This document shows positions 46,671 through 57,707 of a stretch of DNA of 64,000 nucleotides, in pieces. Location of the stretch: NCBI GenBank assembly GCA_009733575.1, contig ML769498.1, positions 62,001-126,000 on the forward strand, read 5' to 3'. The translations under genes were made by a program, and so were the position numbers. The stretch comes from Gymnopus androsaceus JB14 (taxonomy: Eukaryota > Basidiomycota > Agaricomycetes > Agaricales > Omphalotaceae). Under the pieces are notes generated by a model, which was given only the letters and a program-made list of their open reading frames with translations, was not told where the DNA came from and ran no database searches. Each line of letters starts with the position of its first letter. The stretch's first letter is position 1.

Positions 46671-47630
46671 GGTCAAGGAAAATTTACGCAGCCACGACAA
46701 CTCGCGACGATTCATGATCATATTTATTGCACTTGCACAACCTATCCGTTCTTTGCTACTTTGCAGTACTTGATGTCGGTATGTATCAGTGGCGACATCG
46801 GTTTTCACCGCGTCGTCTTTATGTGATAAGTCTGCTTAGTGCTGCGAACCGTTTCGACATGCTGAGATCTCGTCGCGTACTGGATTTCTCCTTGTTGAAA
46901 ATGCGATGGGAGGCCTCAGGCCAATCAGTTTAGAACTTTGATGAGGTATTTCTCCTTCTATCAAATCTGCCTCCTAAATCTGCCTCCTAATTTCAGCTCA
47001 TCACAACGCGACCCTACGCGACCGGCTTCCAGCCGCTTTTTATCGCGTCGTTTTCATGTACTGAATTTGAACTGCTTCGAACCATCATCCTGCGTGAGCC
47101 TGACGCGCTCAAGTGGCCTGTTTTCCCGAGCTCTCTGCAACTGAAAAGCTGTGTTTATTGACATCATCAAACCTTCGGATTGCTTCGAACATCATTGCTT
47201 TCCGTGAGTTCGAACCATATTTCGGCATGCCAAGAGTAAAAGGGAGAGACAAAAAAAGTGATGGACATGGGACCAATAGCATGTACAGAGTCCAACAAAG
47301 ATGAATCTGTCCTTAGCCACTTGTGTAATTGATTGATTTCTATGTTTATATCTCGTCGCCTTCGCAGTACAGAAAAGGGTAGATTATAGCCAAGTCAAAA
47401 AAAAACCAACTCGTTATGGGCAATATCCTGTCGGATATATCCCCCTTGACCATTCGCGTTACTCACCAGCACACAGCCCATAAACGACGTCCAGGATAGA
47501 ATCAAGCACCCAACGACGTTCCGAACTGTCCTTGCATTTTCAAGGGCGCAACTACACCCCACATACACGTCGAGTCTCCCCTCCTGTGCCTCCGCCTGAT
47601 AGCAGCAGCGTGTTATTCTGTTCGTCGAGT
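46671..47630. other. Intergenic region, nothing assigned
   Basis: Several short ORFs but no recognisable protein. Similar phrases (gcgtcgt, gctgcgaaccg and gcttcgaacc) recur between 46800 and 47200, which suggests old degraded duplicates. No tRNA found. Confidence 0.4.
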
Positions 47631-48293
47631 CTATGATCCAAGCCCTCCTTCCAGATCATACAGATTCACAATATCCTGATTCTTCTTCGGACCCTTCACC
47701 ACATGGCGACTCGCCCAGCTCACCACCTCCCCTGTGGTCGGCTGAATCCGGAACGAGTACGCTGTGCGATACATGTCGTTGATGCAAAGATGGTTGCCAT
47801 GAGCCATGACCACTGTACCTTCGTCGGCGCCCCAAGGTAATGGTGGTGTGGGGGGCACTACCAACGTCGCCGAGCTTTCTTCTTCTTGGGCTTCTTGAAC
47901 ACCAAACTCGAACTGGTGAAAAAGATAGTCCGCTTCTTCCTCTTCTTCGTCGGGCTTCTTTACAAACCACACACTAATCCCTCCATTCTCGCCACTATTA
48001 CCACCCCCATCCAGTCGCCAGATGTACTTCTTCGTCCATTTCAGACCAGCCATCGGCAATTCTCCTTCCTCCTTGTATACTATATCCTGAGTGGATACAC
48101 TTGACCGGAGGGGTACAAAGCTTGCGATTCCTCGTAGCTCACCGTTGATGTCTGATGGGTTGTCGCTCTGTAGAGTTCTTCGAAGTCTCCATGGTCGTGA
48201 GTCGCGGCTGAGGGAGGTGAAGATGGCGGTGAGCTGACGGAAAGACAGGGAGCGGGAGATGGCCATGGATGGTGCTGGCGCTCTCAGTGTCAT
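47631..48293 (-). CDS. DUF6314-domain protein
   Basis: A single exon of 220 codons begins at 48293. An internal Met about ten codons in (MAISRSLSFRQLTAIFTSLS) is an equally plausible start. The domain shows LRRTLQSDNPSDINGELRGI, ASFVPLR, IVYKEEGELP, KKYIWRLDGG, ISVWFVKKPD, HQFEF, VVMAHGNHLCINDMYRTAYS and SWASRHVVKGPKKNQDIVN. This is the lipocalin-like beta-barrel layout of DUF6314, an uncharacterised family of fungi and bacteria. A ligand-binding role is a guess. The full family length is covered and there is no frame break. Confidence 0.75.
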   Translation of the reverse strand: MTLRAPAPSMAISRSLSFRQLTAIFTSLSRDSRPWRLRRTLQSDNPSDINGELRGIASFVPLRSSVSTQDIVYKEEGELPMAGLKWTKKYIWRLDGGGNSGENGGISVWFVKKPDEEEEEADYLFHQFEFGVQEAQEEESSATLVVPPTPPLPWGADEGTVVMAHGNHLCINDMYRTAYSFRIQPTTGEVVSWASRHVVKGPKKNQDIVNLYDLEGGLGS

Positions 48294-49869
48294 TGTGGGA
48301 GAGTGAATTCAAGTCGAGGTCGTGGGTGCCACATGGGAAATGATGGTAGATTACGCGTCTCGCCTCGTCGCGAGTGGTTTTCGAGAGAGGACTGCAACGT
48401 CGCCACCCGGCCAAAGTCGAAGACTAGAGAGGAGAGACAGCAGCGAAAAGCACACCAACTTATTCCTTCAATCATGGAACGAGGAAATCGCAAGTAGGAA
48501 TTGAAGGACTAAATTGGGAGAGGATGCTCTTTCAGATTGCATCAAAGTAAAATTACAGTTACAATCGATATCGACATTTGGTCTTCATGAACAAGTTGTC
48601 GCTGGTGACGAGTGCAAAAAACAACGAAAGAATCATGTATGACCAAGCTAGAAATACAAAGGAACTTGCCTCAGTCCGAAAACTAAACACTAGAAGCATA
48701 AAACAACACAGCCGAACGGACAACGCCAAAAAGAATAGAGAGCACATCCTGTAAGAAGACGAGTTAGCTGTAAGCGTCAGTCCTATAAATCCAATTAGAT
48801 TCTGTCACGGTTGAGATTTCGTACAGTGCACCACTGGACTACGCTCATAGCACAGTAGTACACAGTACGAAACTCCACCAAAATAGTTGACCCATTTTGG
48901 TGAGGCAACGAAAAAAAGAGCACTTCTCAGTCGGGGGGAACAGAGGTTACTCATGAAGAGAATGAAAGGAGAGAACTTCTCTGCCGGGGGGAACAGAGGT
49001 TACTCAGGATTTAGGAAGGGAATGAGAAAGAAGCAAGGGGAAGGGAGGTGACAGGAAGAGCAGCGAAGGAGAGTATTTATGCTATGTATGAGGGAGGGTT
49101 GGAAACGGGATGACGCAAAGCCTGTATCTAAGGTGCATTATTAGTAGAGTCAAGAGATGGCGGAAATGCTTCCCAGTTCGCGCAATCAATTCTTCTTTCC
49201 TTCTAAATGAGATGGTGGCAAAACCTGTATCAAGAGATATATTAGTAGTCGATTCAAGTGAGGGCGAAAGTGGAATGCTTATCGAAGGACTGAGCTCGAA
49301 GAACAAGCACCTGTGAAAGAAGCGTCAGTAGCAACAAGCTGTTAGCCCTGCCAGTCCATGAATCCAATACTAGAAATACAAAGGAAGTCCGAGTCTGAAA
49401 GCAAGCACGAAAATCCGAAAGCCAAAAGCAATAATGAAAGCAAAAAAAAAAGCAAGGATAGCAGAGAAAGAGCAATGAGCACCCTGTGAAAATGCGTTAC
49501 TAGTAGTAGCTGTTCCCGTCAAAAGATCAGAGGAAGATAAAAAGGTCCATGTCGTCCAATGTCCCAGCCTAAAAGAAAAAAGAAGAAAAAAAGTAGTCCG
49601 CCCATAACGGTATCCACCGAGTCCCAAAGAAAGAGAAAGGTCCATAGGCCACAACAACCGAGTCCCAAAAAAATGAAGCCTAGTCCATCCACGTAACAGA
49701 GTCCCGAGAGAAAAAAGTCCATGAGCTTAGTCCATCCATAACAAACGAGTCCGAGAGAACCGGGCCCAGTACGCGCAGTCAATCCTTTTCCTTCCATATC
49801 CACACCATCCAATATCCACACCATCCAATTTCCTCCGCGTCACTCCGTCCGTCCATTCCCAACACAATC
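48294..49869. other. Intergenic region with short direct repeats
   Basis: Divergent from nothing clear: it lies upstream of the DUF6314 gene and downstream of the kinase. Two copies of acttctcagtcggggggaac-type sequence followed by agaggttactca lie at 48921-48953 and 48974-49006. A purine-rich stretch with many gagtcc words spans 49375-49760, and atatccacaccatcca is repeated at 49797-49827. ORFs here look like low-complexity artefacts. Confidence 0.6.
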
Positions 49870-51396
49870 TCAATCACCGCAAAAACGACGGCCACACAGA
49901 GGTACCCACGATGACAAGAAGCTGGCGAGAGTTTTAGTGGGTTTGGGTTCGCTAGTAGCAGAGACAGAAGCAACCAGCACCATGTGTGGGATGGGTTGTG
50001 GTTGAGCAGAGGGAGGAGACGGCGGAAAATCAGCGAGCGAGCGAGTTGAAGAAGATAACTCTGCGATGTCGAACTCGCCCGGGGGAACAATGTCGGAAGA
50101 CACTGTTATAGATGAGATAGAGTGCTTAGAGGGCAGGCGAAGCTCCCGGAGTTGTTGTATGACATCCGGTGGCGAAGTTGGTTGGAAAGCAAGATCGACC
50201 TCAGCATCCCTTTTACCGAGTTCCGAGATGGATTCCACGGGTAGCACGGGCATCCAGTCGGGCGTTATGGGTCCAGCGGCACTGTCTGGAGGAGATTCGA
50301 GAAGAGAAGCTCCGGGGGAGGTAGAGGTAGTCAAGGGTAGCGTAGCGGGACCATCTGCAGTGCGACACAATGCTCGATGAGACGAAGCAGGTCGAGAAAC
50401 AACACCAGCCGTTCGGTCGGCATGACCAGAGCCAGGTGCTGGTCGTTGTGGAGCATCTCCTGGCTGGAAAAAGTCATCGATATGCAGAATCCGTTGCCGA
50501 ATCTCGTCGATTTTCAGGCGGCTTGACGGTTGAGGCGATAGGATTCGTTTTAAGAGCATCGCTGCGTCTTTCGAAATGCCGAGAGCATTGTAGAGATACT
50601 GCAGGGGCAAATCAAGGTACGCCCTGAACCATTCATCGTCGAAGGTGGCAGTTTGCCAGGGATTTCTTCCGGTGAGAATATTGACCAAGATAACCCCCAG
50701 CGCCCAGATGTCCTGATCGTACGGAGAAACAGTGGACCTGTTGAACTCTGGCTCCATCGATTCTGCAGAGATAGCGTAAATAATAAAGAATAAGTAGATT
50801 TCAACGAAACCGTACCCGGTGGAATGTACGTCTTTGTACCGCACTGGTGTCGGTCAGTCGTCTGTTCACCTGTCGCTAGCCCAAAATCAGCGATTTGGAT
50901 CCTCTTCCCGTCCTTAGAGCAGAGGATGTTATCTGGTTTCAAGTCACGATGATAGACGTTCCTGCTGTGACAGTGCTGTACACCGTCGAGAATGTGCAGG
51001 AATAGAGACTTCGCTTGCTCGTTACGGTCAGCCGAATCCCAAAGCTTCGCACCGATTAGGAAATCGTATAAAGTACCAGCTCCGGAGAGCTCCAGCAGTA
51101 AAAAGACGCAGTCTTTCTCCCTGAAGACCTCATACAGACCGATGACGTTCTCGTGTCCAGAAACACGCTTGTGGAAGACGATCTCTCTATAGAGAAGCTT
51201 TTTCCTCCGCCGAACCGACCTCGGGATGGTTCAAAACTTTGATAGCGTAGTGAAAGGGGCCATCGTCCTCAGCTTTAATGTCTAAAGCTCTAAAGACGGT
51301 ACCGTATGCGCCGGCACCGATGATTTCTAATAGTTCGTAGCGGCCAGCGACAGTGTAACCAATCATAGAGAGGTGGGCGTTGGATGTGAAGGACAT
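49870..51396 (-). CDS. Serine/threonine protein kinase, Ran1/VHS1/SKS1-like
   Basis: The kinase domain starts near residue 18: YELLEIIGAGAYGTVFRALD (Gly-rich loop) and HYAIKVLNHPE (Lys). VIGLYEVFREKDCVFLLLEL follows, then YHRDLKPDNILCSKDGKRIQ (catalytic loop), IADFGLATGEQ (DFG), CGTKTYIPP and QDIWALGVILVNILTGRNPW. The domain ends about RLKIDEIRQRILHI. A Pro/Ser-rich C-terminal tail of about 190 residues follows, with SPP and TSP sites, ending GRRFCGD at 49870. Start at 51396 (MSFTSNAHLSMIGYTVAGRY). Introns lie near 50765-50815 and 51190. The short Tyr-x-Pro-Pro activation segment fits the Ran1/Ksg-type nutrient and meiosis kinases of yeasts; that assignment is by eye. Confidence 0.85.
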
Positions 51397-52072
51397 TGTT
51401 AGGGGCGATTTAGAATATGCTGAGCAAAACGTTCAACGTATTTGCGGCTCGGAGGAGGAGATGAGAGTAGAGTTTTGTTAGAAGTCAATTCAATAGTAAT
51501 TTGGAGATCTCTATGCCAGTAGAGATTGTGGTGGTTTTGGGTAAAGGAGTAATTGCGTGCTTGGAGATCGGTGCTGGGAATGTATATAGGATTCTGAGCT
51601 GAGACATGGCTGTGGGTCTCAGTTGCTGACCGCTTGGGTTTAGGGCAGGCCTATCCGCGCGCCCCTTATGTACAAAGGTCCTTTTCCAGCTCTAGATTGA
51701 TACACACTAAAGACACTACATCAGTCTAGAGACGCGACAAATATCTTCCCCATACTCCTCTACACAGAAAAAAATAAGGAACGAAGCGTAAAATCACTGA
51801 AGGTGAACTTACCGAATAATCATCAAAAGCACTCTTCTCGGTCCCGTCAAAACCTGCCCATTCCATTACTAAAATTTACCAGACCATACGTGAACTTCCC
51901 TGCGCTGCCGATATAGGTCGAGCTGCAGGGTGAAAGTATCGGAATGGCCCAATAATAGCTTCATCCACGTATCAGGAAGCTCATTGGCCTGAAGTCTGAA
52001 GGACGCTTCATAGCTTGTTCAAAGTTTTGTCCCTTGCTGGGGGGCGAATTGCGGTGGCTGTTGGAGAGGCTG
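51397..52072. other. Kinase upstream region
   Basis: No gene seen. It should contain the kinase promoter and 5' UTR. Confidence 0.4.
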
Positions 52073-54400
52073 TCAGGATCCTCTAACGACAAGCTCATTG
52101 AGCTTCAAAAAGGTGTCGCTCATCCTGTATGCTTGATGTCGATCCACCTGCGATGATGAGCTTGTCGCAGTTGCAATGGAGTATTCAGTATCTGAGCGAA
52201 CGCTGACATCGGAATATACACATTCTGCTTTTTGCCTCCCATGCCCATAGTCTCGGCTTCTACTAGTTGTTGATGGAGATATCCACAGCCTTTCCAGAGA
52301 CAAAATGACCGCGAAGACGTGTTATGATTTCCCGAATGGGCTCAATCAAGAGGAGGGCGGAAAAAAAATCCCGGACACCGACTCCCCTTCGGACCGCTAC
52401 CCGAAACGCTTCCGCAGAGTAATGCGAATTTCTCCAAGACGAAAATGTAGATAGCGTCTCCGCAGCTGAAAGATTCAACGATCAAGTTCAGATCCGAGTC
52501 GTTTCTGGAGGATTATGAGCGCCGATCATCATAGGCGGCTGCCTGCAAGTAAGTATACTCAGCAAATAATCATACTGAATCCTGGTAATATGCATCGTTA
52601 TCAGGTAAGGAGGATCAATAAACAGTCGGCAAGTAGTTGGATGGAAAGAGATGGAGAGGACGCGAAGTTCGAACTATGATACTTTAGACGCCCACGAGCG
52701 CCAACCCAACAACGACACCGAGGCGCTTCCACAACGCTCGAGTACTAGCATGACTTGAAGTTGTTGTGTTGAATCCTAAAAGGGATCAGTCAGTGATGCA
52801 CTACCCAAACATCCAGCACAGAAGAGGCTGAAGCTGCTCCTGGGTTTGTTCGACATGGTCTTGAAAACATCAGCAAAACCTGGTTGGTCTCCAGAGGTCT
52901 CCAGAGATCTCCAGAGCTCCGACAGCTGTCAAACTCCTCCAGGCATCTCCAGAGGTCTCTGGAGATCTCTGGAATTACTATCCTTGCTCCAGAGACGAAA
53001 GAAATGGTACAGGTTTTGCTGATGAATGAGTCAATCAAAGGTATGATAGGATCGTTTGAAAGTAATAGGTGTTCATGTTGAATTTCTTTAAGAGCGGAGG
53101 TCATTTTCCAAAGTCGCGGAGCCACGAAATATAAATGTGTGTTCCTTGCAGTGTTCCTTGCAGTGCTATTGCTAGCTCGCAAAGCCCAGGGAATGTATGA
53201 GATTCGCAAGACTCGATACTTAAGCGCTTCAGCATCCATAGACATCTCAAGACTCACCCGCATTGTGACATAGGTGATCTGATACTTCGCCAGATCATTT
53301 ATTCATATCGTCAACTTTGACCTGGAAAATGACAATTTTTGCCAGATCCGATGAGCTCGATCCAAACAGTTGAACCGACAAGCTCTGTCTAGAACGTGTG
53401 CAATCCTAATCTCGAGTCTGAGTCGACGGTTGGCACAACACAAGGAGTGATTAATATGATAGGATCAACTTGCCAGAGATTTCGCAAAAGGGGAAGAAGG
53501 TCGGCTCCAAATATGATGTGTCCTGTATTCATCACCTGCGGCATTAGTAGCGTTCAATGATAACGAGAATCCAACATCTACCAGAGTCCCCTTTGTTGGC
53601 ATCACATTGAGCTGTGAGTTTCTCTGGATCCTCATCACTCCCAATGAGATACGAAGAGTGAACGTGTATACAGCGCCAGTACTATGGGCGCCAGGGCATA
53701 AAAATCAAGGCCCTGTATTCCTAGTCAAGTATCCGTCGCAGTACATCGATGTAACATGCATGAACGAAGGCATAAACATTCGTTATGTACAGATAAATTC
53801 AGAGAAGATTAGGGATCCTTTGAAGGTAGTTACCATGTTGCAGTATTCAACGCGTCTCCAAAGTGACTGCTATACTTGATAGCTCAGGCTGGCAAGTGAG
53901 TTCAGATACATATTCGTGGATAAGTCTTGCATCCAGACAACTCCAGAGTCAAAATCGATCAACTGGCGGCAGGACCAAGAGAAGTTCCGACTCCCGAAGC
54001 TGTATTTCTCTATTGACGAATCTTCAATCTGGAAGCAGTGTAAATGTGGTACTCAACTTGAACCTATCTTCCGGAGGTCCGTTTCTAACCCGTTTCCTTG
54101 GCTATAAGAACATAACAGGCAGGAAGCGGGATGGTGACACTGTCACGGTAACCTGCAGGGCCAGATAGGGCTCCCGGCTCATGCGAGCTCATGCTTAAGC
54201 CCGTCACGATCGCATTTGAACTAATTTTGAACATCTTGTAAGCCTTGTAGAATACTTTAGAAGCTTTAAGTCTGAGAGAGGATGGTGGTCATCGATCAAG
54301 GATAGATAGATAGAACGAGAGTCAGAAGATCAATCATGATATCACTTGTCATTTTTTCCTCCGTAATCTAAGAAGACAAAATTCTTTCTTGACGACTTCC
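52073..54400. other. Gene-poor region with fragmentary ORFs and a hairpin
   Basis: Minus-strand ORFs at 52073-52478 (ending VSGKAVDISINN) and 52790-53263, and plus-strand ORFs at 53607-54168, show no recognised domain. They may be remains of F-box-like genes, but I cannot support that. A hairpin of repeated CCAGAG/CTCTGG words lies at 52890-52975. The last 100 bp precede the YTH gene start. Confidence 0.4.
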
Positions 54401-57086
54401 ATGTCGTCTCAGATATCCCATCCTGTCCAAGCAGTGGCTGGCTCTCCGCCAAGTTCAGGTGGCGTTAGACGGCACCATACCATTTCTGCAGCTTCCAGAA
54501 CAGCACGCGCTAGTGCAAAAGAAACAATTTCTGAAGAATCTCAGAATCCAGAACTTTGGAATGACGACGAAGTTGTCGGAGAAGATTGGGTTGGCGGCGT
54601 TGGGGTTGTAGGAGAGAAAAGCAGCCTTCATCGTCAGGCTTCGTTACCCACTAAATATCATCGTGGTACGCTTTTTTTTTCGTTCAGTTTCCATCGATTT
54701 AATCTCCATACAGGCTTCCAAACTCCAACTTCGAACTCTGGCAGTATGACTCCAAAGACCATGAATAGCTTGACTGCTATCGCAGGTCATGAGGGCGACG
54801 AGGAGGAATGGGAAAAAGAAATTGGCGGTTATGTCGTTCCTGAGGAGGAGGCAAGTTTTAACTTGCTTTATCTGTTTCTATTTTCTAATCCAAACGAATA
54901 CAGCAAGTGGCAGATACAAATGAATCCTATGGCGGCTCCATCCAACAGGTTCCTTCACCTCCGCCTGCAACTTCGGGTGTGCGTCGGCATGTATCTCTCA
55001 CGTACGGTGCACAAGGCGCCGGGGTAAACCGGCCAAAGGTTACTTCCTTGAAACGATCTGGCACTCTCCAAACCCCGCTGCCTGCAAATAATGCCGCTAC
55101 CATGTCAGAAAACGCGACAGCTGGTGGTGAGGCAGAAGAATATGAATATACATATGGTATGGAGGATCCGGCTGCCTATAACCCTTACGATTACGACGGA
55201 CCTACTAGTCCCCTTGGCCGCTCATCCCCATGGGGATCTACGGGCAGTAGTTCAGGAAGTGCAGGTGACTGGCGTACGCCTGGTGGTCCTTCTGGACCCA
55301 ACGCCATCGACGATGTGCAGCGCGCTCTTTCCAGCCTAGAGCTCTCAGGAGCCGGCACTCCCGGTACATTTGGTCAAAGTGCTCACCCGCCACGATTTAA
55401 CCCAGCACATCCACCTCCTCCGCAAGCACCCGGAATGCGCGGAGGCAATGGCGGAAATGGGAACGGGACCAGCAAGCTCCAACAAGTCACCGACTTTGAC
55501 GGTCGCAAGACCCCGCTTTCGCAGGCACAGCCGTTCAATCAGCCGATGCACGTCACAGGCAACGAGACACTCACTGGACGTGTCTCTAACCCCAATCTTC
55601 AGTATGCGTACAGCCAGCATCAGAAAAGTGCCAGCGGAAGTAGCTCTGGCGGCGGAGAGCGTATTCCTAACGTCCCGCTTATTCCATCACAGTACCTGCA
55701 GCAGAATCAGCAGCAGCAGCTCCAGGGACATCAGCAGCCTAGACTGGGTATTGCTACATCATTTGTCGGCGGACAAAACCAGCAAGCTCAAGGGCAGAGC
55801 AACAACAACGTTCCCAGTGGTCAAACCCCTACTCAGGCATTTAGCACACCTATCGACGTGTCGTCGTTGATCGCTACCAAAGGGTACAATCCTTCAACCT
55901 TTGACATCCGACCGCAATCTGTGAACATATTTTCTCTTTGCGTCGGCTACCTTCTTTTTCTCATTTTCTCATTTTACTGCAACTCTAGGCACGATTTTTC
56001 GTCATCAAATCCTACACCGAAGACGATGTTCACAAATCGCTCAAGTACGAAATCTGGAGTTCGACTGATCCAGGGAACAAGCGACTCGATAAAGCGTTCA
56101 AAGAATGCGCTGGACGTGGCCCCATATACCTCTTTTTCAGCGTTAACGCCAGGTATTCCCATGAGTTACCTTTATTTTCGCTCGACTAACTCGCACTTTA
56201 GTGGTCATTTCTGTGGTATGGCAGAGATGTTGACTCCGGTGAGTGGCCTGGTTACCGAACTGTGTCTATGTCACTTACATACTGCTTCAGGTCGACTATA
56301 CCCGAAGCAGCACTGTGTGGGCTTCCGACAAGTGGAAGGGTGTCTTCAAAGTTCGATGGATTTTCGTTCGTGACATTCCCAATGTCAACCTACGACACAT
56401 CAAGTTGAAGTGAGATTTAAATAAAAAAACATTTCTATTGGAAGTACCTTTGCTGATTTTTTCCCTTATCAGCAACACCCAGGAGCGCAAGCCGGTCACC
56501 AACTCTCGGGATACACAAGAGCTGCTTACCGATGCTGGGCAGGAGATGCTAAGGATCTTCCACACCCATCCAGCCCGAACGTCGCTCTTGCAGGATTTCG
56601 CATTCTACGAGGTTTGTCGTAGCTTCTTCTCCCATCATACTAGAATTGACCTGTCGATTTTTACAGCTCCAAGCTATGCAAAAAATTCAAGCTCAATCTA
56701 ATCCCTCTTCCCCGATCAGCAACCCCGGTGGACCATTCAATTCGCCTCCGATGCAAAACCTCTCGCCTATTCAACCAGGCCAACAGTCTCCCCTTCTTCA
56801 GCAGCAGCAGGCGTCGAATCTCTTTGCAATGCAGAGCGGAAATCCAAACGCCTTGTCGTACCAGATGCCACAGATGACTCCGATGATGCAGATGCAGATG
56901 ATGGGCATGAATATGGGCGGTGGTCTCGGAATGGGCAATATGGGTGGAATGAATAATATGGCTGGGTCGCAGTTCCCAATGTCGCAGTCGCAGGCCATGC
57001 ATCAAAGCGTTATGAGGCACCCGAGTCCTGCTCCTGGCTCACAACAGCAGCAAGGTGGAGGTCAAGGCTTCATGGGCTTCCAGTGA
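54401..57086 (+). CDS. YTH-domain m6A RNA-binding protein (YTHDF/Pho92-like)
   Basis: The true start is ATG at 54401 ([20 protein letters not shown]). Low-complexity Ser/Pro/Gln/Gly-rich exons precede the YTH domain, which begins [20 protein letters not shown] and continues [77 protein letters not shown] and [20 protein letters not shown]. The Trp residues of EIW and DKWKG line the m6A cage in known YTH proteins. The C-terminus is Met/Gln/Gly-rich and ends [10 protein letters not shown]. Introns: 54666-54713, 54852-54903 (GC-AG donor GCAAGT), 55921-55988 and four more inside or after the YTH domain. It would bind N6-methylated mRNA in the cytoplasm and alter its stability. Confidence 0.93.
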
Positions 57087-57707
57087 TGCCGCAATCCCGT
57101 GCCGGCTTCGATGCCTGCGAGGTTGTGTTCGCCCTCGTTGGTGGCCTCACACGCTCCTTTCTACACTATACGCCACAAATTTTTTTTTTTTTTTGCTTCA
57201 TTTCGGCTTTCTGCTTGCTATGAGCTGTATTTTCTTCAACTGTGCTACTACTTCACGCCCTTTCATGATCCGATTTCTTTTCCATATATTCGCTATTCTT
57301 CATCTGCTCGCCTGCCTAACTAATTTGCTTTTTTCTGTCCTTTCTTCACTTCACCCCTCTCTTTTCGTTCAAATGTTACTGCTATTGAAGCGATTTCCCT
57401 ATGGACGTCCAAGTTGTACCGTACTCTCTGGACAGTGAATGGACGTGGACTTCCGCTTGTTCGCTTTCTACACTGTACTTGTTCCCAGCAATTGGTTCTT
57501 ATTAACATACATACAAAGTCCATACGTATATATATGTACATACTTATATACCGCCGCAGATATTTCTCAGAAAAAATGTATTTTAGATTTTACTACCTTC
57601 GTTACTCTGGAGTGAAGAATATTTGAGCGGGAGTTCTGCTTTGTGTAATCAGTACTTAGGCGACTCGTGCGCTGGTCTGAGAAACCTTACCGAATCTCTT
57701 TGCCCTG
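57087..57707. other. 3' flank of the YTH gene
   Basis: T-rich sequence (a run of 14 T near 57179-57195) and a short unsupported ORF. No gene called. Convergent 3' ends of the YTH gene and the Hsp70-like gene meet here. Confidence 0.5.

Noticed and set aside
49375..49824. Phe/Leu-rich minus-strand ORFs
   Set aside because: They translate low-complexity purine/pyrimidine-rich DNA and have no recognisable homology.
53607..54168. Plus-strand ORFs before the YTH gene as an upstream exon or gene
   Set aside because: No splice connection to the YTH start at 54401 that I could find and no recognised domain.
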